9,337 nucleotides of DNA from a bacterium. GTDB taxonomy: Bacteria; Hydrogenedentota; Hydrogenedentia; Hydrogenedentiales; SLHB01. The stretch is taken from assembly GCA_024231375.1 (NCBI GenBank), contig JAAEQP010000652.1:1-9337 (forward strand), read 5' to 3'. Position numbers and translations under genes: made by a program. This document shows positions 1 through 6,300 of this stretch, in pieces (the stretch's first letter is position 1; every line of letters starts with the position of its first letter). Below the pieces are notes generated by a model. The model did no database searches and was not told where the DNA came from. It saw only the letters and a program-made list of their open reading frames with translations.

Positions 1-21
1 CGCACGGGCAAGTCAACAGAA

Positions 22-35
22 CGCCCTGAAGGGCG
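22..35. repeat. Short hairpin downstream of the importer operon
   Basis: CGCCCT-GA-AGGGCG is a perfect 6-bp inverted repeat (practically 5 bp with a TGAA loop), about 75 nt past the MalG-like stop on the minus strand. No U-run follows on that strand, so it is at best a weak or Rho-assisted terminator or an RNA-stabilising stem. Confidence 0.35.
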
Positions 36-43
36 CACTACAA

Positions 44-66
44 ACTGAGAAGCCTGCGAACTCAGT
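44..66. repeat. Second inverted repeat downstream of the importer operon
   Basis: ACTGAG (44-49) and CTCAGT (61-66) form a 6-bp stem with an 11-nt loop. It lies between the MalG-like stop codon (110-112) and the hairpin at 22-35. The pair could mark the 3' end of the operon transcript. The rest of 1-109 shows no gene. Confidence 0.35.
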
Positions 67-109
67 GCGGCTTGGGCGGGATGGAAATGCATTCCCTACG
101 AAGGCGCCC

Positions 110-979
110 CTACGCCTTCCCTCCCGTCGTGGCGATGCCCTGGATGAAGGTGCGTTGGGCGAGGAAGAACAGGACAATCACCGGCATGGTGAAGATGGTG
201 GCGCCAGCCATGAGTTGCGCCCATTCGCCGCCGTAGCTGGACATGAACTGCTGCAATCCGTAGGCGAGGGTGTACTTGGACGGGTCGTTCACGTAAAGGA
301 GAGGCCCGAAGAAGTCGTTCCACGTGGCCAGGAACTGGAACAGGGCGCAGGTGGCCATGGCGGGTTTCGCGAGGGGCAGCATGATTTGCGCGAAGATGCG
401 CCATTCACCGCCACCGTCGATGCGGGCGGCTTCCGCTAGTTCTTCGGGGATCGTGCGGAAGAACTGGCGCAACAGGAAGATGTAGAAGGGCGATCCGCAG
501 AAGGCGGGCACGATCAAGGGCAGGAAGGTGCCGTACCATCCCAGCATGCGGAACAAGGCGAACACGGGAATCATGGTGACCTGTCCGGGCAAGGCCATGG
601 TGGAGATCATGACGAGGAACAGCACTTCGCGTCCGCGGAATTTGAGTCGCGCGAACCCGTAGGCCACCACCGCGCTCGATAGTACGGCCCCCAGCACATT
701 GGCGAAGCACAGGAACAGTGTGTTCTTCAGATACGTGCCGATGGGCACCGTGCGGACGGCGTCGGCATAGTTGCTCCACATGATGGGACGAGGGATGAGG
801 GTCGACAGGGAAATCGAGGATTCCATGCCCCCTTGGGCGAAGATCTGTTCGTTGGGTTTGAGCGACGTGGACACCATCCACACAAGCGGCAAAATGAACG
901 GGATGCAGAGCAGGATGAGCACGACGTGAACGAACCGCCGCTGGCCGCGCGTCATGCCGGTGAGTGCGTTAGTCGTCAT
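110..979 (-). CDS. ABC sugar importer permease, MalG/UgpE-like (CUT1 family)
   Basis: Inner-membrane permease subunit of a carbohydrate ABC importer, 289 residues, the usual length for MalG-type subunits. Hydrophobic segments occur near residues 17-36, 84-109, 119-142, 151-170, 206-222 and 256-275, giving the expected six-helix pattern. The cytoplasmic coupling (EAA) loop is clear at about 180-209: EELAEAARIDGGGEWRIF followed by QIMLPLAKPA, matching EAA---G---------I-LP, the site that docks on the ATPase. The short N-terminus before helix 1 is also typical of MalG. The start at 979 is supported by an AAGGAG ribosome binding site 7 nt upstream, and the gene overlaps the end of the binding-protein gene by 11 nt, so translation is probably coupled. 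It is the last gene of the three-gene operon seen here. The substrate cannot be read from the sequence, but the family suggests an oligosaccharide, sugar or sugar phosphate. Confidence 0.95.
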   Translation of the reverse strand: MTTNALTGMTRGQRRFVHVVLILLCIPFILPLVWMVSTSLKPNEQIFAQGGMESSISLSTLIPRPIMWSNYADAVRTVPIGTYLKNTLFLCFANVLGAVLSSAVVAYGFARLKFRGREVLFLVMISTMALPGQVTMIPVFALFRMLGWYGTFLPLIVPAFCGSPFYIFLLRQFFRTIPEELAEAARIDGGGEWRIFAQIMLPLAKPAMATCALFQFLATWNDFFGPLLYVNDPSKYTLAYGLQQFMSSYGGEWAQLMAGATIFTMPVIVLFFLAQRTFIQGIATTGGKA

Positions 980-2336
980 AGCCGAACTCCTTACGCACTG
1001 CCAACTCGCGTCCGATTTCCTTCTTCAACCGCTCAATGGCCTCTTCCGGCGTCACCGAGCCCCGAACGGCCGAATCTTCGTTCTGCACAATCCGGTCGAA
1101 CAGGTAAACCTGATACGGCACCGGCGGCAGCGGCTGCATGTCTTCACTGGGCAGGATATCCAAGAACGTCTGGAACTGGGGATGGTCTTCAACGTACTTG
1201 CGGTAGATGGGTGCGTTCGCAATGGCGGGCGACAGGGGCAACCAGCCGCCCCACGTGTAGAACTCGGCCGCCCGTTCAGGTTCGGCGAGGCCGGACCAGA
1301 ACTTGATGAACTCCCATGCGCCCTCGGGCTGTTTCGCGCCCACCGGGATGATCATGAAATTGCCGTTTACCCAACCGGCGTTCTTCTTCCCACCATCAGG
1401 CGGCGGGATGGCCGCGGTGTCGTACTCAAGGTCGGGCGCGAACTTGGCCAACTGCTCCACACGCCACTGTCCGTCGACCGTGATGGTGTAGGACCCGCTG
1501 ATGAACGGCCATTCCACATTGCCTACGCCCGTGGTGAGGCCCGACTGGAACCGCACCACCGTATCGAATCCCAACTTCTCGCGTTCCCCGGTCAGGAACG
1601 ACAAGGCACGAAGATTTTCCGGCGTATCCAGCAGCACTTCGCCCGTGTCCCAATCGTAGAACCCGCCGCCGAAGGCCGGGGCGTACTGTATCCACTGCAA
1701 CGGCAGATACCCCATGCGCACCAGGTCGCCTTGATCGTTGCGCCGGTGCAGGCTGTCGCCCCACGCGACCAGGCCGTCCAGCGTATCGGGGAAGTCGGCC
1801 ATGTCGAGCCCGGCCTCGCGCAGGTGGTCCAGCCGGACGTAACACGCCCACGCGTTGAGGCCCGTCGTGACGCCGTACAGGTTGCCCTGATACATGCCGA
1901 TCTTCTGCACGGCCGGATACGCGGTGCGCTTGAACTCTGTCCACTCCTCAGCGGTCATCAATTCGTTCAACGGCACAATGAGCCCGCTTTCGGCCCATTT
2001 CGGGATGACTGGGTTCCATTGGGCCATGACATCCGGCGGGTCGCCGCCTGCTACCGCCAACAGGAATTTTGAGTCGGCCGCCGTGCCCGGTACCGACAAC
2101 GGAAGAACTTCGTATACATCCTGGCTCTCATTGAACCGGTCGACGATGTCTTCCACCACATCCTTCCACTCGGCGGTCCACATGTGCCATAACCGGACGG
2201 GAATCCGGTCCGGATACTTGCGGGGCGAAGGGCCGGGCAACGCGAAGACCACCACCACGACCACCACCAGCAACACAACCGTGCCGTAGAGCGCGCCGCG
2301 CTGGGAATCGGACTGCCGTTTGTGCTCAGTCGCCAT
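969..2336 (-). CDS. ABC importer extracellular sugar-binding protein with N-terminal membrane anchor
   Basis: Solute-binding subunit of the importer, 455 residues, of the family 1 extracellular (MalE/UgpB-like) type. The N-terminus is basic and polar (residues 1-13), followed by a hydrophobic stretch at about 14-33 with seven consecutive valines (24-30), then a Pro-rich linker. The mature part starts near residue 45 (IPVRLWHMWTAEWKDVVEDI) and resembles the opening strand-helix of these proteins. The segments AGGDPPDVMAQWNPVIPKWA (about 96-115) and GAWEFIKFWSG near the C-terminal third are also typical. No Cys follows the hydrophobic stretch, so there is no lipobox. The protein is therefore either anchored by an uncleaved helix or released by signal peptidase I. 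It lies between the two permease genes and overlaps each by 11 nt. A weak GGTGGG ribosome binding site lies 6 nt before the ATG. The specificity is unknown; the aromatic-rich sequence fits a carbohydrate ligand. Confidence 0.93.
   Translation of the reverse strand: MATEHKRQSDSQRGALYGTVVLLVVVVVVVFALPGPSPRKYPDRIPVRLWHMWTAEWKDVVEDIVDRFNESQDVYEVLPLSVPGTAADSKFLLAVAGGDPPDVMAQWNPVIPKWAESGLIVPLNELMTAEEWTEFKRTAYPAVQKIGMYQGNLYGVTTGLNAWACYVRLDHLREAGLDMADFPDTLDGLVAWGDSLHRRNDQGDLVRMGYLPLQWIQYAPAFGGGFYDWDTGEVLLDTPENLRALSFLTGEREKLGFDTVVRFQSGLTTGVGNVEWPFISGSYTITVDGQWRVEQLAKFAPDLEYDTAAIPPPDGGKKNAGWVNGNFMIIPVGAKQPEGAWEFIKFWSGLAEPERAAEFYTWGGWLPLSPAIANAPIYRKYVEDHPQFQTFLDILPSEDMQPLPPVPYQVYLFDRIVQNEDSAVRGSVTPEEAIERLKKEIGRELAVRKEFGYDD
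2247..2269. repeat. Trinucleotide-like tract coding for poly-valine
   Basis: The plus strand shows a run of ACC/CCA-type triplets with one interruption. On the minus strand it encodes Val24-Val30 of the binding-protein anchor with GTG and GTC codons. Gains or losses of whole triplets would lengthen or shorten the helix without breaking the frame. Confidence 0.6.
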
Positions 2337-3192
2337 AGTGAACCCACCGGTGATGCGAACGGAAGATGACCAGGGTGAAGGTCATGACGATGACGAACAG
2401 AATCCACGCCATGGCGCTGGCGTATCCCATGTCGAGATACCGCCACGCACGGTTGAACAGGTACAGCGCGTAGAAATGGGTGCTGTCTTCGGGGCCGCCT
2501 TGGGTCATGATGTAGGCTTGGGTGAAATACTGAAACGAGCCGATGACGCCCATGATGAGGTTGAAGAAGATGACGGGCGTGATCATGGGCAGGGTCACGT
2601 GGCGCGTACGCTGCCATGCATTCGCGCCGTCGATGAGGGCCGCCTCGTACAAGGTAGCGGGGATATCCTTCAACCCCGCCAGATAAATAATCATGCTGCC
2701 GCCTACCGCCCACAACGACATGAACACGAGCGACCAGAACGCCCACTTCGTGTCCTGCAACCATGCCGGGCCGACAATGCCCAGATTGCGCAGCAATCCG
2801 TTAATCAACCCGATCTGGGGGTTGAGAATCCACACAAAGATGACGGACGTGGCCACGACCGGGACGATGGACGGGATATAGAACACGGTGCGGTACACGC
2901 TCATGCCCCGAATCTCGAGATTCAGCATCAGCGCCAAGGCCACACCCGCCACGATGCCCACAGGCACCGCCACCAGGGCATACTTGAACGTGATCCACAG
3001 GGATTTCCAGAACAGGGGGTCCTGGGTCAAGAGTTTGTGGTAGTTCGCGGCGCCGACCGGCACGGGCGACGACACAATGTCATACCGCGTGAAGGACAGG
3101 TAGATGCTGGCAACGAAGGGGATCGCTGTGAACACCAGAAAGCCCACCAGCCAAGGGCTGATGAACGCGTATCCAGTAAGTTGCTTTTTCAT
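2326..3192 (-). CDS. ABC sugar importer permease, MalF/UgpA-like (CUT1 family)
   Basis: Inner-membrane permease partner of the MalG-like subunit, 288 residues from the chosen start. The first helix is introduced by KKQLTGYAFISPWLVGFLVF, the classic opening of UgpA/LacF-type permeases. Further hydrophobic segments lie near 70-91, 107-123, 151-172, 203-221 and 260-278. The EAA coupling loop is at about 182-206 (YEAALIDGANAWQRTRHVTL then PMITP). It lacks the large periplasmic insertion of E. coli MalF, as is normal for the UgpA-like branch. The frame stays open upstream to an ATG at 3273, but that codon lies inside the predicted -35 box, and the extra 27 residues (basic, non-conserved in look) do not resemble the family. 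The ATG at 3192 fits better, with an AGGGGA 12 nt upstream. It is the first gene of the operon, and its stop overlaps the binding-protein start by 11 nt. Confidence 0.93.
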   Translation of the reverse strand: MKKQLTGYAFISPWLVGFLVFTAIPFVASIYLSFTRYDIVSSPVPVGAANYHKLLTQDPLFWKSLWITFKYALVAVPVGIVAGVALALMLNLEIRGMSVYRTVFYIPSIVPVVATSVIFVWILNPQIGLINGLLRNLGIVGPAWLQDTKWAFWSLVFMSLWAVGGSMIIYLAGLKDIPATLYEAALIDGANAWQRTRHVTLPMITPVIFFNLIMGVIGSFQYFTQAYIMTQGGPEDSTHFYALYLFNRAWRYLDMGYASAMAWILFVIVMTFTLVIFRSHHRWVHYGD

Positions 3193-3214
3193 GCGTCGCG
3201 GTTGTCCCCTGCCC

Positions 3215-3225
3215 GTGGCAGCCAC
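3215..3225. repeat. Short perfect palindrome in the importer leader
   Basis: GTGGC-A-GCCAC is a perfect 5-1-5 inverted repeat. It lies between the predicted transcription start (about 3238) and the permease ATG, where a repressor operator or a small leader hairpin could act. A palindrome this short can arise by chance in GC-rich DNA. Confidence 0.3.
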
Positions 3226-3244
3226 ACGCCATCCGGGACACAGG

Positions 3245-3273
3245 ATTCTAGCGAATCCACCAGTGAGCTTCAA
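3245..3273 (-). promoter_or_regulatory. Sigma70-like promoter of the ABC importer operon
   Basis: Reading the minus strand, TTGAAG (3273-3268) is followed by a 17-bp spacer and TAGAAT (3250-3245). These match the -35 and -10 consensus at 4/6 and 5/6 positions. Transcription would begin near 3238, giving a leader of about 46 nt before the permease ATG at 3192. This was found by eye; no transcript evidence is available. Confidence 0.6.
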
Positions 3274-3323
3274 AGTGCTAGCGTGCCAACGCCCATTCTC
3301 AGTGTGTAGACCCCCAAAATATA

Positions 3324-3332
3324 TGGTAATAT
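3324..3332 (+). promoter_or_regulatory. Possible extended -10 element for the hybrid kinase gene
   Basis: TGGTAATAT reads as TGn followed by TAATAT, an extended -10 element, in the most AT-rich part of the divergent region. No good -35 is visible; the best is TGTAGA at 3305-3310, with a 16-bp spacer and about 3/6 matches. Transcription would start near 3339, only about 12 nt before the upstream GTG (3351) and about 135 nt before the preferred GTG (3474). Weak prediction. Confidence 0.35.
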
Positions 3333-3385
3333 CTCTGTGTCGGCGGGAAAGTGGTTGGGTGCCTGCTCACTGAGTTTTCGAGACT

Positions 3386-3412
3386 GTCCAACGCGCGTAC
3401 TGGCGCATGGAC
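3386..3412 (+). repeat. Imperfect inverted repeat in the kinase 5' region
   Basis: GTCCA (3386-3390) pairs with TGGAC (3408-3412). Inside it, GCGC (3393-3396) pairs with GCGC (3403-3406) after a small internal loop, leaving a loop of about 6 nt. It would sit in the leader of the kinase mRNA if translation starts at 3474. No U-run follows, so it is not a classical terminator. Confidence 0.3.
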
Positions 3413-3464
3413 CGACAGCACGAACCAAGAACGGTTGTCGGGTTCTGTCGAATTCTCTCTCTTC

Positions 3465-3470
3465 GGAGGT
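3465..3470 (+). promoter_or_regulatory. Ribosome binding site deciding the kinase start
   Basis: GGAGGT lies directly before the GTG at 3474, leaving only 3 nt between the hexamer and the start codon (4 nt after GGAGG). Although close, it is the best Shine-Dalgarno match near the start of this frame and is why I place the start here instead of at the GTG at 3351. Confidence 0.55.
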
Positions 3471-3473
3471 CCG

Positions 3474-6266
3474 GTGAAGCAACGGCCTGTTCAGACCGCG
3501 CGCTATCTGTCAACGCGCTTTGTCGCGCTGGCCATGGTGGTCGTCTGTCTTCTTGGCACAGCTTGGCTCGTGCAGTTCACGCGTACCTCACTAGGGACTA
3601 TCGAACAAGTTGAGGCCGACTATCTTCAACTCAACCGCGACCTTCTCAAATCCCATGTCGATCAAGCGGTAGCCTTCATCGACTTCAAGCGCTCTCAGAC
3701 TGAAGACAGAGTCCGCGAGACGCTGCAGAACCGCGTCCTCCAAGCGTACGGCGTCGCATCGAACGTCTACCACACCCATGGCGCGAACCACAGGTCAGAT
3801 GAGGTGCAGGGCTCTGTACGCGAGGCCTTGCGGCCCCTGCGCTTCGACACGGGGAGAGGGTATGTCTTCGCCATGGACCTTGACGGCGTTGTTCAGCTCT
3901 TCCCTGGCCAAGCGCATCGCGAGGGGCAGTGCGAACTGGACGTCGCTGACACAAACGGCGTGCTCGTAAACCGGGAGATCATCTCGCTTGTAAGCAGTCA
4001 AGGTGAGGGATTCGTCAGCTACACGTGGACCAAACCCGGTGTTGATGGGCGGCATCACCAGAAACTCTCTTACGTCAGACTACTCGAACCACTCAACTGG
4101 ATCATCGGAAGCGGCGAGTATGCGGAGGACATGGAGAGGCACATTCAGAGTGAAACAGTCGAGTGGCTTGAGACGATTCGGTTCGGGAACGAAGGATACG
4201 TGTTCGCTTCCGATTGGGAGGGCGTGAGTCTTTCAGGCCCGGCACGAGGCCGAAACATGCTTCACGTGGTGGACGCAAACGGCGTTCGCATTGTCGAGGA
4301 GTTGATTCGCCTTTCCCGCTCGGGAGATGGATACCTCACGTACGTGATGCCTCCTCTGGACGGGAAGCGTTCAGCGCGCAAGATGAGTTACGTTCGCGGC
4401 ATCGGGGATTGGGCCTGGTACGTGGGTGCGGGGGTGTATCTTGACGAGGTGAAGGCAAGCGCCCAGGCCGAGAAACAGCGCCTCCGCCACGCCATGCTCT
4501 ACAGTCTCGCCGCCATTGTCACCTCCCTCATCGTTGCGCTCGGGATGAGCGGATGGCTCTCCAGAAGAATCTCCCTGAGGTTTTCGTCGCAATTCGCCAT
4601 CTTTGATCGCTTCTTTGAGAAGGCTGCTCACGAAGACGCACGAATCGAGGAGGAATCTCTTCGTTTTCGCGAGCTTCGCCATCTTGCGGGCGAAGCCAAT
4701 GTGATGTCAGCCCGCAGGCGCGAGGCCGAGGCGGGGGTTCGCGAGAGCGAGGACAGACTGCGCACGATTCTCGATTCTCTCGGGTCGGGCGTGATCATCG
4801 TCGACCCTGATACCCATCGGGTGGACTACGTCAATCCTGCCGCCGCGGAGATGATCGGCAGGGTCAGGGAGGAGATTTGCGGGCTTCGCTGCCATGAGAT
4901 TATCTGTCCCGGAGAGGATGATCGCTGTCCCATCACCGACCTCGGCAGGGATCTGGATTCGTCGGAGCGTGAGGTGCTGGCCGCGGACGGGAGCCGCATC
5001 CCCGTGCTCAAGACCGTATCCAGTGTCGTGCTGGGAGGCAGAAATCGGATCCTGGAGAGCTTCATCGATTTGAGGCACCTTCGGCAGGCCGAGGCGGAGC
5101 GGGCCAGCCTCGAAGGGCAGTTGAGACAAGCTCAGAAGATGGAAGCCATCGGGCAACTGGCCGGAGGGGTGGCCCACGACTTCAACAACCTGCTTCAGGT
5201 GATCAACGGCTGCACCGAACTTGCCCTTGATGACATCGCCTCAGACGATCCTGCGCATGAGCAGTTGGCGGAGGTAGCCCAGGCAGGAAAGCGTGCTGCC
5301 CGTCTCGTGCAACAACTCCTCACATTCAGCCGCCGTCAGGTTATGCAACCCGAGAGCCTCGACCTCAACGACGTGGCCGGCAGTCTCATGAAGATGATAG
5401 GCAGGGTCATTGGAGAGCACATTCAGGTGGACTTCTCTCCCGGCCACAACCTGGACAGAGTCTTCGCGGATCGCGGTATGGTCGAGCAATCCCTAATGAA
5501 CCTGTGTCTGAACTCGCGTGACGCAATGCCCGACGGCGGCGTTCTGACCATCATGATCGAGAACGCACGGTTCGATGAGGCGCGGTGCCTTGCCGATCCT
5601 TGGGCCGATCCTGGACGCTACGTGCTTATGAGGGTGCAGGATACCGGTGGCGGAATGGCCCCGGAGACCGTGGAGCACGTGTTTGAACCCTTTTTCACAA
5701 CGAAAGAGCCGGGGAAAGGCACCGGACTTGGCCTGGCCACGGTCTACGGGATTGTGAAGCAGCACGACGGCCTGATCCACGCCGTGAGCCGGCCCGGATC
5801 CGGTACCGCCATGAGCGTGTACTTCCCCGCGTCCGACCAACCCGCGGAAGTATCCGAGGCGGGACCCGCGCCCACCGTCGTCGTCCGCGGATCCGAGACA
5901 ATCCTGCTTGCCGAAGACGACGCAATGGTGCAGAGTCTTGCCAAGCGCGTGCTCGACGGCGCCGGATACACGACCTTCGTTGTGTCTGATGGACGGGAGG
6001 CCCTGAGACTGTTCGAGTCCCACGCCGCTGACATTGACCTCGTACTGCTTGACGTTGTGATGCCGGAGATGAGCGGGCCCGATGCATATGAGAAGATGCG
6101 CGAAATGCGCCCGGACGTCAAAGTGCTGTTCTGCAGCGGCTACAGCGAAACCGTGGTTGAAGAGGGGTACTTCTCCGTCGAAGGGCATGAGCTCCTACAG
6201 AAACCGTACGGCACCAAGCTGCTTCTCCAACGGGTGCGAGACCTGCTGGACGAATCCGGAACCTGA
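3474..6266 (+). CDS. Membrane hybrid histidine kinase: tandem Cache-like sensors, PAS, HisKA, HATPase, receiver
   Basis: Sensor kinase of a phosphorelay, 930 residues from the GTG start. Helix 1 is at about 17-33 and helix 2 at about 340-361. Between them lies a periplasmic sensor with two similar halves: RGYVFAMDLDG to GSGEYAEDM (128-220) and EGYVFASDWEG to GAGVYLDEV (240-326), the pattern of Cache_2/sCache domains that bind small ligands. A PAS domain follows (about 427-536) with Cys469, Cys473, Cys478 and Cys485. The phospho-accepting His is His568 in GGVAHDFNNLL. The HATPase shows the N-box (NLCLNSRDAM, Asn680), DTGGGM (723-728) and GKGTGLGL (747-754). The receiver (about 809-927) has acidic Asp815/Asp816, phospho-acceptor Asp860 (LLDVVMP) and Lys910 (QKPY). 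There is no DNA-binding domain, so an unlinked partner must carry the output. The gene diverges from the sugar importer, which hints at a sugar or organic-acid signal. An alternative GTG at 3351 would add 41 residues of low-complexity, non-family sequence. Confidence 0.93.
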   Translation: MKQRPVQTARYLSTRFVALAMVVVCLLGTAWLVQFTRTSLGTIEQVEADYLQLNRDLLKSHVDQAVAFIDFKRSQTEDRVRETLQNRVLQAYGVASNVYHTHGANHRSDEVQGSVREALRPLRFDTGRGYVFAMDLDGVVQLFPGQAHREGQCELDVADTNGVLVNREIISLVSSQGEGFVSYTWTKPGVDGRHHQKLSYVRLLEPLNWIIGSGEYAEDMERHIQSETVEWLETIRFGNEGYVFASDWEGVSLSGPARGRNMLHVVDANGVRIVEELIRLSRSGDGYLTYVMPPLDGKRSARKMSYVRGIGDWAWYVGAGVYLDEVKASAQAEKQRLRHAMLYSLAAIVTSLIVALGMSGWLSRRISLRFSSQFAIFDRFFEKAAHEDARIEEESLRFRELRHLAGEANVMSARRREAEAGVRESEDRLRTILDSLGSGVIIVDPDTHRVDYVNPAAAEMIGRVREEICGLRCHEIICPGEDDRCPITDLGRDLDSSEREVLAADGSRIPVLKTVSSVVLGGRNRILESFIDLRHLRQAEAERASLEGQLRQAQKMEAIGQLAGGVAHDFNNLLQVINGCTELALDDIASDDPAHEQLAEVAQAGKRAARLVQQLLTFSRRQVMQPESLDLNDVAGSLMKMIGRVIGEHIQVDFSPGHNLDRVFADRGMVEQSLMNLCLNSRDAMPDGGVLTIMIENARFDEARCLADPWADPGRYVLMRVQDTGGGMAPETVEHVFEPFFTTKEPGKGTGLGLATVYGIVKQHDGLIHAVSRPGSGTAMSVYFPASDQPAEVSEAGPAPTVVVRGSETILLAEDDAMVQSLAKRVLDGAGYTTFVVSDGREALRLFESHAADIDLVLLDVVMPEMSGPDAYEKMREMRPDVKVLFCSGYSETVVEEGYFSVEGHELLQKPYGTKLLLQRVRDLLDESGT

Positions 6267-6300
6267 ACAGGACGTCGAAACGAAGACCTCAGCTTCGAGG
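6267..6300. other. Tight convergent junction with small inverted repeats
   Basis: Only 22 nt separate the stop codons of the kinase and the facing YhhN-like gene. CGAAG (6281-6285) can pair with CTTCG (6293-6297), and CCTC (6287-6290) with GAGG (6297-6300); these pairings exclude each other. Neither has a U-run, so evidence for a bidirectional terminator is weak, and the two transcripts may overlap. Confidence 0.3.

Larger units (their letters stand above)
3193..3473. other. Divergent intergenic region between importer operon and hybrid kinase
   Basis: This 281-bp stretch separates the two divergent transcription units and holds no convincing gene. It contains the importer promoter (3245-3273), an AT-rich island at about 3315-3333 with a possible extended -10 for the kinase, a short palindrome (3215-3225) and an imperfect inverted repeat at 3386-3412. 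The kinase reading frame is open back to a GTG at 3351, so the last part would be coding if that start were used. Confidence 0.6.

Noticed and set aside
22..66. Two hairpins considered as a strong intrinsic terminator
   Set aside because: Neither stem is followed by a run of U on the minus-strand transcript, so they are kept only as low-confidence inverted repeats.
954..2072. Long plus-strand open frame (372 codons) opposite the binding-protein gene
   Set aside because: It is the antisense shadow of a well-supported gene, has a composition rich in Arg, His and Gln, no family resemblance and no ribosome binding site of note.
2241..2278. Trinucleotide tract considered as a phase-variation switch
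   Set aside because: The unit is three bases, so slippage keeps the reading frame, and the tract is short and interrupted. It fits coding of a valine-rich helix.
3193..3273. N-terminal extension of the MalF-like permease from the ATG at 3273
   Set aside because: The added 27 residues do not look like the family, and the ATG falls in the predicted -35 box of the operon promoter.
2320..3309. Long plus-strand open frame (329 codons) opposite the MalF-like gene
   Set aside because: Antisense shadow; the product is extremely rich in His, Asp, Arg and Gln, as expected from reading transmembrane codons backwards.
3351..3473. N-terminal extension of the kinase from the GTG at 3351
   Set aside because: The added 41 residues look like translated leader, whereas GTG 3474 has GGAGGT just upstream and places a short basic stretch before helix 1. 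Not fully excluded.
5493..6188. Minus-strand open frame (231 codons) opposite the kinase ATPase and receiver
   Set aside because: It is an antisense shadow caused by high GC content; no recognisable domain, while the opposite strand shows intact catalytic motifs.
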